A stretch of DNA of 64,000 nucleotides from Stentor roeselii (GCA_006503475.1 RSEH01000002.1:124001-188000), one strand, 5' to 3'. Counted from the stretch's first letter, positions 17,985 through 27,995 are shown. Notes: generated by a model from the sequence alone, not told the origin. Numbers and translations: made by a program.

Positions 17985-20033
17985 TTATGAGTCATTCACA
18001 CCGTCTGTCCTCCAGTACTTCAGCCGTTCAACAGCTGTGAACAAAGCTGGCACTTTCTTTATCCCGATTTCTTCCCCTAACGAAAAAATCTGTTTAAAAC
18101 CGCATCCTTTGCAGAGCTTTCCTAGCAAAATATCGATCCAAGGCGGTAAACTTTCAAAAAAAACATCTTCATTTTCCATTTGTTTCAGTAACTCGACAAT
18201 GCAAACTAATACAGCTTTAGGGTTTCCTGCTTTTGTGTAAATTACCATCAAACGATACCAAGAGAAAAGTGAGAAGCCTTTATCAACTACATATCGATAA
18301 GCTCGTTCAGCTTGTCGATTTCTGAGAAGTCTTTCTGATAGTGCGCCTCTTCTTATCCATAAGTCTCCTGAATAAGGAATGTCGGAGTTTTGCTCTTTTT
18401 TGCTTTGAGCTGCATGAACTGCGAAGATATCTGATGATTCTTTTTGCCATTCATATATCGTTTTTAAGTCGAAATTCATCGCGTTGAAGATTTGGATTGT
18501 GTCCTCATTTTGTACTCTTCTTTGTGGAGACATCATTGAAGCGAGTCGGTTTAGGCGGGAGTCTTGGAGGAAGTAGTCGCGACAGGTTAGCATCTGAACT
18601 GGTTGGATATAATTATCAATCACCGGGTCGGCCACAAAGTCCTGACTGGCCTGAAACATACTCCGCGTAAATCCTGACTTATGGTAATCTCCGCCCATCG
18701 ACGAGAACTTCGAATACAAAACTTCCTTTTCCGCCACAGGGTCCGTACGAAAGACTTCTTTCGTGATTTTCAAAAGATTATTCCATTCAATTAGCTTCTC
18801 AATTTTCGCAAGTAATTTAAAAGCGCGTTGTTTAGAACCACTTAAAGTCTTTCCCGGAAGAGCATCAAGTGCAAATATCAACTGTTTTTCTTTTCTTGAT
18901 TTTGAATAGTTAAACTCTTCAAAAGGTTTAAAATCTTGAGTTTTTGGAATGTTCCAAATGTTGGCTGTCGCTGCGAAGGAGATTTTTTCATAAGGAAGAA
19001 CTGGCGAGTTTGATGGAAGATTTGAAGGAGCTTCTTGAAGGTCGTAGTGTGGCAGGAAGTTGAAACAAAGCACTGCTGAGGGGAAATCTTGAAGTTTTAT
19101 GTAGCAGAGGACTAAAAGTTCCCAGTATTTGTAGACTTCTAGGTTTAGTTCTACGAGATATTGGCTTAGGGTTAAGGCTTGATGGGTGTCTCCTCGCTTT
19201 AGGTAGGCACAGGCTGCTGTGTAGTACAGCGGGAATGCGTGAGGAGTTATTTTTATTTGGTTACTTGTTAGTTGGATTATTTCGTCTAGTTTACCGATTT
19301 CGATACTTGACTTTCCGAGGAAGGTTAACATTAGTGGGTCCTTATCAATAAATTTTTTAATGATTTCCTGATGAATCTTATATCTTTTTCTCTTCAACAA
19401 AAACCTACTAATAGCAGGTAATAACAAGTTATGTTTATATTTCAAAGTATCATCCAAATCGCCTAAAACAAATCCAAGTCTCTCCGAAAATTCAACAGCA
19501 ACATGAAAAACAGCTTCAATATCCGAAAGTTTCTTAAACTGCTCAATGTAACCAACAGCAGTTCCAGTAATTGGGTAACAAAACCTCAAAGCAGAACTCA
19601 AATACGCTCCTTTCCAATGATTTTCAAGTGGATCAAACTTACACCCTTCATGATTGATTAAAAAAGCAGTGATTTTCCCAGGAAATTCAATTTCAACCCT
19701 CAAATCCATTTTGGAAAACAAGTCAAAAGTGCAAAAACAAGCGAAAATTACTCGATTTCCACTGACTTTTTTATTAAAAGAATCAAGAAAGTGTTTAAAA
19801 TAAGCTGCAATAGATGAAATGCTGCTAGTATCGACTCCGTATATGTAGTGATAATACGATTTATTTTGAGATTTTGAAAGAAGCTTCTTCAAACCCGTTG
19901 CAAGATGTTCGCGGACAACAAAACACTGATCAGGAGGACCGAGACCTGAATCTCTTTCGATTAGACTTGACCGGACTTTGAGAGCTAAGTTATCTGTATC
20001 TTGTATTTCGATAATAGAAGAAACTTTTTGCAT
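17985..20033 (-). CDS. TPR protein of the ChAPs (Bch1/Bud7) family, probable
   Basis: 682 aa. The N-terminus has GPPDQCFVV and YYHYIYGVD, resembling the ChAPs family (Chs5-Arf1-binding proteins of the exomer, which select cargo at the trans-Golgi). TPR-like helices occur at about 255-330 (AFPLYYTAACAYLKRGDTHQ) and 560-640 (DLWIRRGALSERLL). No signal or membrane segment, so cytosolic. Family assignment rests on recalled motifs, not on a search; a generic TPR protein is the alternative. It diverges from the RNase H2B gene over a 73-base shared promoter region. Confidence 0.65.
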   Translation of the reverse strand: MQKVSSIIEIQDTDNLALKVRSSLIERDSGLGPPDQCFVVREHLATGLKKLLSKSQNKSYYHYIYGVDTSSISSIAAYFKHFLDSFNKKVSGNRVIFACFCTFDLFSKMDLRVEIEFPGKITAFLINHEGCKFDPLENHWKGAYLSSALRFCYPITGTAVGYIEQFKKLSDIEAVFHVAVEFSERLGFVLGDLDDTLKYKHNLLLPAISRFLLKRKRYKIHQEIIKKFIDKDPLMLTFLGKSSIEIGKLDEIIQLTSNQIKITPHAFPLYYTAACAYLKRGDTHQALTLSQYLVELNLEVYKYWELLVLCYIKLQDFPSAVLCFNFLPHYDLQEAPSNLPSNSPVLPYEKISFAATANIWNIPKTQDFKPFEEFNYSKSRKEKQLIFALDALPGKTLSGSKQRAFKLLAKIEKLIEWNNLLKITKEVFRTDPVAEKEVLYSKFSSMGGDYHKSGFTRSMFQASQDFVADPVIDNYIQPVQMLTCRDYFLQDSRLNRLASMMSPQRRVQNEDTIQIFNAMNFDLKTIYEWQKESSDIFAVHAAQSKKEQNSDIPYSGDLWIRRGALSERLLRNRQAERAYRYVVDKGFSLFSWYRLMVIYTKAGNPKAVLVCIVELLKQMENEDVFFESLPPWIDILLGKLCKGCGFKQIFSLGEEIGIKKVPALFTAVERLKYWRTDGVNDS

Positions 20034-20106
20034 TTTTTATTACTGATGGTGAAGAATTGCATTTAATTAGGGTGCAGATTGGGGTTTGATGTTTCATTGA
20101 TTCATA

Positions 20107-20847
20107 ATGATGAAAAATAATTGTTCGGTTTTTTTTGCTCGGGAAAACTTTCAGGATGGGGAAATATGGAAAGTTGGCATTGAGAACAGGAATAAGTTTT
20201 TCTTGACTTCTGATCAAAGATTGTTTATTATTGAACCTGCAGCGTCTGAAGGAAGTTGCCTAATAAACAACACTTTAATCTCATCTCCCAGACTTTACAC
20301 AGTCAGTCCTTTCGACCCTTTACTGCTACTTCTTCCAAAGCTATCTCAAGACACGCGTTTCCGTGAAACATCCGACATCCTTCAAGAGTCAAATCTGGGC
20401 TTTTTAGTAAAAGTTTCAATCGACTTCACTAAAATCTGCGAAGTGAAAATTCATGAATCAAACTCACATGTCCGTTTAAACCAAGACCTTCTATCCACCT
20501 GGCTGAAGTCAAAAATAACAGCAGTTCAAAGAAGTTTAACTGAAACAATTCCTTGGATCCGTACATCTTCATCTTCTGATCTTCAATCATATAAACTATC
20601 TCTGGCACTTTTAGCTCAATTTCTTCCTTTCAGCTTCATTCAGAATATTGAAAATAAGTTTAACCTGGAGAGTCTGCTGAACACTGGAAGACCTTTTGTA
20701 AGAAGAGATGAATTAGAGGAAAATAACGCTTCACTGAAACAAAAAGCAGGAAAAGACCAAAAGGGAAATGGAAAAAAAGGAATGAAAGGTGCAGAGGTTA
20801 AGAAACTTCCCAGAGGTCAAATGACTTTAAATTTTTTTAAAAAGTAG
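20107..20847 (+). CDS. Ribonuclease H2 subunit B
   Basis: 246 aa. The block YTVSPFDPLLLLLP, preceded by a beta-rich N-terminus, is the hallmark of RNase H2 subunit B (cf. PxDPxFLLLP). The Lys-rich C-terminus ends GQMTLNFFKK, a PIP-box-like element (Q-x-x-L followed by two Phe) that is one residue shorter than the canonical spacing. RNase H2 removes ribonucleotides from DNA; subunit B is a structural partner of A and C and tethers the complex to PCNA. Start at the first of two adjacent ATGs. Confidence 0.78.
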   Translation: MMKNNCSVFFARENFQDGEIWKVGIENRNKFFLTSDQRLFIIEPAASEGSCLINNTLISSPRLYTVSPFDPLLLLLPKLSQDTRFRETSDILQESNLGFLVKVSIDFTKICEVKIHESNSHVRLNQDLLSTWLKSKITAVQRSLTETIPWIRTSSSSDLQSYKLSLALLAQFLPFSFIQNIENKFNLESLLNTGRPFVRRDELEENNASLKQKAGKDQKGNGKKGMKGAEVKKLPRGQMTLNFFKK

Positions 20848-20940
20848 GTAAATATAAATATTCTTTCTTTTAAATCAAACTATTCCCTTTTCACATCAAA
20901 GTCCATTGTATCTACATTTCATCATTTCAATCATCAATAA

Positions 20941-22188
20941 ATGCAAAAGGTTTCTCTAGGGACAACAGCGATTTCTCTTCTTCTCTTAAAGCCCAGCAAC
21001 TCTCTAATAATCGGAACAAAGTCATCTAAACTACTCAAACTTTCCTCTCCCTACACAGAAGTCTCCAAGTCCTTAACCTTAAAACTCAATCAAGTCGAAT
21101 GTCTATCTCAAGGCGAAGACGACCACTTTTGGGCATCAGGTTCCTTCGAGACCAGCCAAAACCATTCAATTTATTATTTTTCCTCAAACTTAGAAGAGCT
21201 TTTCAAGTACTCAGGCCATTCAGATGCGATAATCGGTCTTGCATTCATCAAAATAAATTTATTTTCAGCTTCAGAAGATAGAACTGTGCAATTTTGGTCG
21301 AAGTCTCACGAGTCATCTACGATATTATATGAACACGAAGCCCCGATTATCACATTTGACGGTGACCCTGTAGATGAAATGCTTGCAAGTGCAGATAATT
21401 CTTACAAACTTGAAGTTTTCTCAATCAAAGAGAAAAAAATTGTCTTTTCTCAATGTCTGGATGAAAAGGTCTGGACTTTGAAGTTTTTGAAGGGAAAAAA
21501 AAAGCTTTTGTGTGGGGACCAAGAAGGGAGCCTTATTTGTTTTGACTTGGATAAGAAAAGTAAAGATTTTCAGTTAAGTGCTCATGAATCAAGGATCAGG
21601 ACAATTTCGGTTTATCAGGATTTTGTTGTTGCTGGGTCTTTTGACTGCGGAGTTTCTGTTTGGAACTGGAAAAATGAAAGGAAAATTAAGGATTTTCTTG
21701 TTCATAGTGATTGGGTTAGAGCTGTTTTTATTGATCAGAAAAATGTTTTTAGTGTTGCTGATGATTCTTTTCTTTGTTTTGATGTTTTTCAAGAGGAAAA
21801 AAATGAAGATATGATGGATTTTGAAGATAGATTAATGGATCAAAACAATGAAAATCATCGAAAAGTCTTTGAGTGTCAAGCAAATAATTACTTTGATAAG
21901 GATTTTCAGAGAGATAAAAGAGATTTTGTTAGATTCAGGGAAATTTTTAGGAATTTTTGGGTTTTTTTGATTTTTAATTCATCGGTTAGCAAGGTGTATA
22001 AGGAAATCGATCCTGAGGACTGGAAAAAGATAGTTTGGGGGACTATTGGAATAGTTTTTGTTGGGGTTTTTGTGGGATATTTTACTGATATTGGATGGGT
22101 AGTTTTGGTTTTTTTCTGTGCTGTGGTTGCTTCAATGGTTTTTTATTTTAAAGTAAAAAAACCTAAGCCAAAGTTTCTATCGGTTTAG
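20941..22188 (+). CDS. WD40 propeller protein with C-terminal double membrane segment (family member 6)
   Basis: 415 aa, start ATCAATAAATG. Propeller signatures: LFSASEDRTVQFW, CGDQEGSLI, HESRIRTISV, AGSFDCGVSVWN and HSDWVRAV. A ~80-residue charged region follows, then two hydrophobic segments (about 364-380 and 384-402) and a basic tail KVKKPKPKFLSV. With two helices both ends would face the cytosol, unlike the single-helix members. First gene of the second family cluster. Function unknown. Confidence 0.8.
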   Translation: MQKVSLGTTAISLLLLKPSNSLIIGTKSSKLLKLSSPYTEVSKSLTLKLNQVECLSQGEDDHFWASGSFETSQNHSIYYFSSNLEELFKYSGHSDAIIGLAFIKINLFSASEDRTVQFWSKSHESSTILYEHEAPIITFDGDPVDEMLASADNSYKLEVFSIKEKKIVFSQCLDEKVWTLKFLKGKKKLLCGDQEGSLICFDLDKKSKDFQLSAHESRIRTISVYQDFVVAGSFDCGVSVWNWKNERKIKDFLVHSDWVRAVFIDQKNVFSVADDSFLCFDVFQEEKNEDMMDFEDRLMDQNNENHRKVFECQANNYFDKDFQRDKRDFVRFREIFRNFWVFLIFNSSVSKVYKEIDPEDWKKIVWGTIGIVFVGVFVGYFTDIGWVVLVFFCAVVASMVFYFKVKKPKPKFLSV

Positions 22189-22335
22189 CTAGTCTTGTTT
22201 ATGAAAGCATTTAATTATAACTTCATTGAAAAGCTTTAAGTAGATAAAATATTTGGGTATTCAATTATTTCTAAGCAGCAATGTATTATATATATTATTA
22301 GCTGTTATATATGAACTAAATAAAACCTAAACTAA

Positions 22336-23448
22336 TTAAAGATAATTATTTTGCTCATTAAGATTAGTTTTCTCCCCTTCAAAAGTATGGTTGCTAACTT
22401 GAGTAGAATTTTCATAACTTGTTTGAATTGGTTGAGAATCAGTTTCAGTCAAGCTTTCGTTGGTCTTTCCACAGCTAAAAAACAAAAAATACAAAATTAA
22501 AAGAAAACTAAACATCGAAATCAACAAAAAAATATAATTCATCCAATTTTCCTTTGATTTTTGTTCAGCTTCTCTAAACCGAAACTTGATGATTTTTCCA
22601 TCGTCTCCACAACTATAAACAACCTGTGAGTCTGAATCAAAAGTAGCAGATCTGACCCAGTCACAATGAAGGTCATGAGATTTAAATTCTTCAAGACTAT
22701 CGGATTTTAGCACCTTTACTTTCGTGTCAAAACTTGAAGTTACTAAAAATTCTCCATCAGGACTAAGATTCAGATGCTTGATTCGAGATTCATGAATTGA
22801 TTTTGACTCTTTATGAATACTTAAGTCCGAAGATTTGTAAATAGTTAAGGATCCATCATGATCTCCTGCAAACAGCAGGTCTCCATTTAAGCTGAATTTC
22901 AAACTCCATATCTTGTGATCTAAGTTTTTTTTTTTTTGGATATTTTTTGTTTTGAGGTTGAAGATGATTAGTTCTGAATCAGAGCAGGTCGTCGCGATCA
23001 GATTTGAGGATTTGCTGAAGTCGAAAGAAATAATAGGACTATTGTGTTTATAAAGGGTTTTAGGAGTATTCGTGATTTTATTAGTTTCGATCACAGAACA
23101 ATCTTCAGAAGCAGAATAAATGCTATCTCCAATAACAGCGACTCCAATAATTGTATCCTCATGAAGTTTAAAAGTTTTACACACCTTGGATGACTTGTCG
23201 ATAATTTTGATTCCTTCTCCAGACACCACAAAGTAATCCTGATTAAAAATTCCCAAAAAGTCCAAATTTTCATCACCGATGTTGATTTCATCAGGTTGAG
23301 AAGCTCCAGTGCCAATTGGAGGAACAATCAGTTTTCCATCACGAGTAATTGCCAAGACATTTTTAAGTGCAGGATGAAAAACGATAGAAATAGGTCTTTG
23401 ATCGCTTTTCTCATAAATCACTTCACCCATTTCGCTCTGTTTGGACAT
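22336..23448 (-). CDS. WD40 propeller protein with membrane helix and short tail (family member 7)
   Basis: 370 aa, start ATTATAAATG. Blades: IYSASEDCSVIE, AGDHDGSLTIY, HESRIKHLNLSPDGE, TSSFDTKVKV, HCDWVRSATF and YSCGDDGKIIKF. A single helix (about 303-322, YIFLLISMFSFLLILYFLFF) is followed by ~45 polar residues rich in Ser, Thr, Asn and Gln. If inserted like its relatives, this tail would be lumenal or extracellular. It is divergently arranged with the next family gene. Confidence 0.8.
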   Translation of the reverse strand: MSKQSEMGEVIYEKSDQRPISIVFHPALKNVLAITRDGKLIVPPIGTGASQPDEINIGDENLDFLGIFNQDYFVVSGEGIKIIDKSSKVCKTFKLHEDTIIGVAVIGDSIYSASEDCSVIETNKITNTPKTLYKHNSPIISFDFSKSSNLIATTCSDSELIIFNLKTKNIQKKKNLDHKIWSLKFSLNGDLLFAGDHDGSLTIYKSSDLSIHKESKSIHESRIKHLNLSPDGEFLVTSSFDTKVKVLKSDSLEEFKSHDLHCDWVRSATFDSDSQVVYSCGDDGKIIKFRFREAEQKSKENWMNYIFLLISMFSFLLILYFLFFSCGKTNESLTETDSQPIQTSYENSTQVSNHTFEGEKTNLNEQNNYL

Positions 23449-23622
23449 TTATAATGTAGACATGCAAGAATAATGGCATTGAGTGATACCTTTAACAAAA
23501 TAAATCTAAAGAAAAAACATTCATCTTCAAATCTTTTTAAAAAAGTCTTCAAATATTCAAATTTCCAAAAACTTTTAAATCACTCTTCAAAAGCAACTAA
23601 TTCAATCCTAACAATAACTAAT

Positions 23623-24987
23623 ATGAAAACCTTTCCCCTTGACAACCACCAAGCGATTTCGCTAATCCATGAAAGTACTTCCAACTACTTAATAATCGGT
23701 ACAACGTCAGGTGACCTTCTGCAATACAATTTATCTAACCACCAAATAACCAAATGCATTAAAACCACTCTTTTGCAAATAACTTCTTTGATCTACTGGA
23801 AATCAACAATTTACGCCGGAGGTTCAACTATAATCCAACAATTCAACCAAGACCTCGAAGTTCTAAAAGAATTAAATGACCACAACGACTCAATTATCGG
23901 CCTCAGCATCTACGAAGACTCGTTAATTTCAGCCTCAGAAGACCAAACAGTGCGAAAATGGCTTCAAAACAAATCACAGGTGCTTTATTCTCACAATAGT
24001 CCATTGATTGCTTTTGACCTAAGCACTTCTCTATCAAAAATAGCTTCGTCTTGCAGTGATTCAGTCCTGATCATATTTTCACTGAAGTCGAATAAAGTTG
24101 AAAAAGAAATCGTTTCCCTTTCAGACAAGATCTGGAGTCTTAAGTTTATATCAAAAAATTCAACTTTACTTGCTGGGGACCATTCAGGAAACATTGTCAT
24201 TCGAAGTTTGCCTGATTTTTCAGAAATACAGAAAATAAGTCTTCATGAATCTCGAGTTAAATCTTTAACTGTGAGTCAAGATGAGGATTTTTTCCTTTCT
24301 TGCAGTTTTGATCAGACAGTTTTAGCCTTTCAAACAAGTGATTATAAAAATATTTACAAATTTGAAGAACATCATGATTGGGTCAGGGCCACTGCTGCTT
24401 GTTTGAAGGTTAAAGAAGAGAGTTCTTGTTATTATAGGAAAAAAGAAAAGGTTTATACTGGGTTTAGTGTCGCTGATGATAAAAGTGTTGGAATTTTCGA
24501 GTTTCAACGGGAGGATATTGTTGAATGGAACTTTTGGATTTTTGCTTTTTTGGGTGGGATTATTGTTTTTGTCTTGGTTTATTATGTGGGATTTGAAGGG
24601 TTTAAGTTTAATGAAGGAACTGGAAGTGTTGTGCATACTGATTTGATTGACTCTCAGAAGAACTTCATTCAGACAAAGGATAATCAGATTATTGAATCAG
24701 ATCAAATTAAAATTAATCAGGAAGTTCAGGGAGATAGTCACAGCGATCAGAGAAAAATCGATTTTGTGAAGGAGGAACAAGTCGGTTATCAGAGATTTGA
24801 AGGTGAAGGTCTTTTGAACACTCAGAGTTCTTCAGAGGAAATAAGAAATCTTCAAGAAATTACACAGAGTTTTATTGAAACTCAACTGGAAGATCAGGTT
24901 GAAGATAACTTTGGTGGTGATTTAAATATTCTCAGCATTGAATCAGAGCTAGGAGAAGCCTTGCTCCAATTAAATAACGAGGTTTAG
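23623..24987 (+). CDS. WD40 propeller protein with membrane helix and long acidic tail (family member 8)
   Basis: 454 aa from the ATG at 23623, where paralogues begin (MKTFPLDNHQAISLIHE). The frame is also open from an ATG at 23473 (504 aa); that would put it 24 bases from the divergent start at 23448 and add a Lys/Ser/Asn-rich leader. Blades: LISASEDQTVRKW, AGDHSGNIVI, HESRVKSLTV, SCSFDQTVLAF and HHDWVRAT. A single helix (WIFAFLGGIIVFVLVYYVG, near 355) is followed by ~130 acidic Gln/Glu/Asp-rich residues, the longest tail in the family. Confidence 0.75.
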   Translation: MKTFPLDNHQAISLIHESTSNYLIIGTTSGDLLQYNLSNHQITKCIKTTLLQITSLIYWKSTIYAGGSTIIQQFNQDLEVLKELNDHNDSIIGLSIYEDSLISASEDQTVRKWLQNKSQVLYSHNSPLIAFDLSTSLSKIASSCSDSVLIIFSLKSNKVEKEIVSLSDKIWSLKFISKNSTLLAGDHSGNIVIRSLPDFSEIQKISLHESRVKSLTVSQDEDFFLSCSFDQTVLAFQTSDYKNIYKFEEHHDWVRATAACLKVKEESSCYYRKKEKVYTGFSVADDKSVGIFEFQREDIVEWNFWIFAFLGGIIVFVLVYYVGFEGFKFNEGTGSVVHTDLIDSQKNFIQTKDNQIIESDQIKINQEVQGDSHSDQRKIDFVKEEQVGYQRFEGEGLLNTQSSSEEIRNLQEITQSFIETQLEDQVEDNFGGDLNILSIESELGEALLQLNNEV

Positions 24988-25515
24988 AATAAGTTTAGTC
25001 ATATTCTTTAACATTTTAAATCAATCACCGTTTTCATTAAACTAAACTTTAGCCTAAGGAGCTAATGTCTCTGCTCTGAAGTCTTGGTTAAACTATATAA
25101 ATTAATTAATATCAACTTTCAGCAGATGAAAACAAGTATGTACAATGAAAGAGGCTTAAGTTAAAAATAAATCAAGATGAAAGTGCTTGAACTGTAAGTC
25201 ACTTGCAAAGAGGTTCACTGCAGGCAAGAGTCTCACTTCATAAAAGACCTCTTCACAAAATCTCTTCGATAATTACATTCCCATAATTCTAAATTATCCT
25301 TCTCTACCAATTTATTAAAATAAAGCGTGAAATCCATCTCCTATTTTCACAAACGATTCATATATTTCTTAGTTGTTAAAAAAACATATACGAAATTAAT
25401 CCGCTTTAAATTGGTTACTCTCAAGATATATCTAAATCAGAAAAAGGGAAGATAACTCTATATTCCTTACAAGAAAAGAAGATGTTTTTGCATATTTCGC
25501 AATGTCTATAAAACA
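24988..25515. other. Intergenic, no gene seen
   Basis: About 530 bases between two + strand WD40 genes. I looked for tRNA B-box-like sequence and short open frames and found nothing convincing. Confidence 0.5.
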
Positions 25516-26454
25516 ATGTCAAAAAAACTGGAACAAGAAATCGTGATAGAATTTACAGATTTCAAGCCTACCTGCATGATAAACATAAAAAATTTAATTT
25601 TATGTGGGTCTCGAGATGGTCAGCTAGCAATAATTGACATAAACAATAATCACAGTAAAAAAGTTGAAAAGACGAATCTCGGGTCAGTCGAATGTCTTTT
25701 AAGTGATCCTAAAAACAATATATTTTTGGCAGGTGGACAAAAAACAATACAAATCTTTACAATAAACGGTTCTGAAATTAAAGTAAAAAAAACACTGGAA
25801 GGTCATGATGATAGTGTTATTGGTCTTGGAATTTTTCAGTCTAAACTAATTTCGGCTTCTGAAGATTCTAAAGTCTTAAGATGGGAATATCTGAGCTCAA
25901 ATGAAATCAATCCTGAAGAAATTTATCAACATGACTCGCCTATTATTTGCTTTGATGTTGAACCGAATACTGGAAATATAGTTTCTTGCTGCTCTGAACC
26001 TAAAATGAAAATTTTCATGGCAGATAGACATTATAATACGAGAATAAATCATGATGTTATTGATTTAGAAACCAAAGTATGGGCTGTCAAGTTCTTGCCT
26101 GAAAGCATAGGAATAATTTGTGGAGAACATGAAGGTAACATTTTCATTCTAAAAAATAATGCAAAAGTAAAAATAGTAAATTTTCATGATTCCAGAGTGA
26201 AGTCTTTATCCATAAGTTCAGACAACAGATATATTGTATCTGGAAGCTTTGACCAAAATATAAAAGTTTTTGATATAGATTTAAATGAAGAATCAATAGG
26301 AGAGGGTCATCGAGATTGGATAAGATCAGTATTATTTATTTCCAATAATAAGATAATATCTACTGGAGACGATAAGCAGCTAATTATATGGAAATCCATT
26401 TTAGCTCCAAGAAAAAAAAAGAAATGCTGTTCCGCTTGCTGTTCATTATTTTGA
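25516..26454 (+). CDS. WD40 propeller protein with polybasic/CaaX-type lipid anchor (family member 9)
   Basis: 312 aa. Blades: LISASEDSKVLRW, CGEHEGNIFIL, HDSRVKSLSISSDN, SGSFDQNIKVFD, HRDWIRSV and STGDDKQLIIWK. Instead of a helix it ends PRKKKKCCSACCSLF: a lysine patch, four cysteines and a final C-S-L-F, which fits a CaaX prenylation box (Phe at X favours geranylgeranylation) with upstream Cys available for palmitoylation. This is inference from motif rules; no modification is shown. Start context TATAAAACAATG. Confidence 0.8.
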   Translation: MSKKLEQEIVIEFTDFKPTCMINIKNLILCGSRDGQLAIIDINNNHSKKVEKTNLGSVECLLSDPKNNIFLAGGQKTIQIFTINGSEIKVKKTLEGHDDSVIGLGIFQSKLISASEDSKVLRWEYLSSNEINPEEIYQHDSPIICFDVEPNTGNIVSCCSEPKMKIFMADRHYNTRINHDVIDLETKVWAVKFLPESIGIICGEHEGNIFILKNNAKVKIVNFHDSRVKSLSISSDNRYIVSGSFDQNIKVFDIDLNEESIGEGHRDWIRSVLFISNNKIISTGDDKQLIIWKSILAPRKKKKCCSACCSLF

Positions 26455-26642
26455 TCTAACTTAGTAAATCCTTATCATTCGATTATTTCCCTTTTCGATC
26501 CAAATCAATTAAAATAAAATTCAAGATTCAATTTTCCAATATTTACACACCATCCTTAAAAAAACTCATAAATCAAAAAATAATTAATCCTCTAAACCTT
26601 ACCTTAAATAAAAAAATCATCGAATCCATTAAAAATCTCACT

Positions 26643-27977
26643 TCACTCCTCAGCCAAGCAAAAATCCTTATTTTTCTCCTTAGAAATAACATCATAAAAC
26701 GCGACTCCATAAATAGGAACAACAAGAGTGCAAAGCGCCAACAGTAAAGTCATAGCAAAAATCATAATCGAGGCCCTTTCAAACCTCTTGACCAGTACCT
26801 TCATTCCTAAAATCCCGACACAGCTTCCAACAAGTGAAGAAGCTGCGAGCCAAAGCGAGTAGCCAAGATTCAAGCTTCCTGAAATAGAATGTAAAATAAC
26901 AGCAAGAGACGACGTTAAAACATACAAAACACTTGAAGTAGCAACAACGACCTGAGGGCGTAGTCCTAATTTAATCATGATGGGCGACATGACGATGCCT
27001 CCTCCGATGCTAAGTAATCCAGCACTAGTGCCAGCGAGTAAAGCACAAGTGAAACAAATACAGCTGGGAGTATAATTCCAGATCATATCATAATCATCGA
27101 AATTATACCCGACACTTATCTTCTGATGGGTCCTTGACTTCAAATACCGAATGATTCCAGCAGAGATCACTAAAGCCAAAGCGATAAAAACATAAGTCGC
27201 GTCCCAATACTCTTCTTTGCAAAAGTCAAAACCCGCGATTGACTTCACCCGAGGACCACCTCGAATGAGTGACCCAAGGACCATGAAGAGATAAACCGCG
27301 AAGATCATTGAAACCAACCCGGGAGGAGCGATTTTTTTTTCACTTTCAACTATTTTTTTTAAAGGTCGGGCAATTTGGTCTGAACTTACATAAACCACGT
27401 TTTCTACTTCTTCTTCTTGGTTGTTTTTTAATGTCTGAGCTTTTTCACGGTTTTCTAAGGCGTAGGCTTTAAATGCACCTGCTGCGGCTTCGAAGGTGAT
27501 CCATGCAAGGATTAATGAAAGTAATGCGAGGACTGTCCAGGATGGGGAGTATTGCTCGATTAAGACTCCGAGCGTTGTTCCTAATAGCAATGGAGTTATT
27601 GTTACTATTAACATCTCGTAGTCTATTGCTGGCTTTTCTCTTGTTGGGTGTCGTAATGTTAGTCGAGAACTTGCACCGAGTAATGTACCTGAGAAGACTG
27701 TTATTTGGCATAAGGACACCGCTGACGCGGTGTCGAAGTTAAAGATCACTAGTAGGATTATTGTCATCAGTGGACCACCGCCGAGACCTGAAGCATTTGC
27801 AAAGGCACTGACACAAACAACAAGCAAAGCTCCAACTATATCAAAAATACTCAAAGGAAACAGCGACTTATGCAAACAAGTTCCATTATCACAAACCTCC
27901 TCCCTATGACAAGCATTATCCGAAGAGCATGCAGCAGCGAAATAAACAACCCAAAAAATGAAAATCCATTTGCCCAT
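26643..27977 (-). CDS. TauE/SafE (TSUP) family membrane transporter
   Basis: 444 aa. An N-terminal signal peptide (MGKWIFIFWVVYFAAA) is followed by a short Cys-rich extracellular segment (CHREEVCDNGTC) and about ten hydrophobic segments. The two TSUP half-repeats are visible: ANASGLGGGPLMTIILL near 60 and GTSAGLLSIGGGIVMSP near 318, each with the glycine-rich signature. The family exports or imports sulfite and other sulfur compounds; several protist members with this extracellular Cys-rich start are known, substrate undefined. A hydrophilic loop lies at about 175-205. Confidence 0.85.
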   Translation of the reverse strand: MGKWIFIFWVVYFAAACSSDNACHREEVCDNGTCLHKSLFPLSIFDIVGALLVVCVSAFANASGLGGGPLMTIILLVIFNFDTASAVSLCQITVFSGTLLGASSRLTLRHPTREKPAIDYEMLIVTITPLLLGTTLGVLIEQYSPSWTVLALLSLILAWITFEAAAGAFKAYALENREKAQTLKNNQEEEVENVVYVSSDQIARPLKKIVESEKKIAPPGLVSMIFAVYLFMVLGSLIRGGPRVKSIAGFDFCKEEYWDATYVFIALALVISAGIIRYLKSRTHQKISVGYNFDDYDMIWNYTPSCICFTCALLAGTSAGLLSIGGGIVMSPIMIKLGLRPQVVVATSSVLYVLTSSLAVILHSISGSLNLGYSLWLAASSLVGSCVGILGMKVLVKRFERASIMIFAMTLLLALCTLVVPIYGVAFYDVISKEKNKDFCLAEE

Positions 27978-27995
27978 GATTTATCTCATCTAATA

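Noticed and set aside
25200-25240. tRNA-like B-box (aggttcactgcagg)
   Set aside because: No matching A-box, cloverleaf or acceptor pairing could be found by eye.
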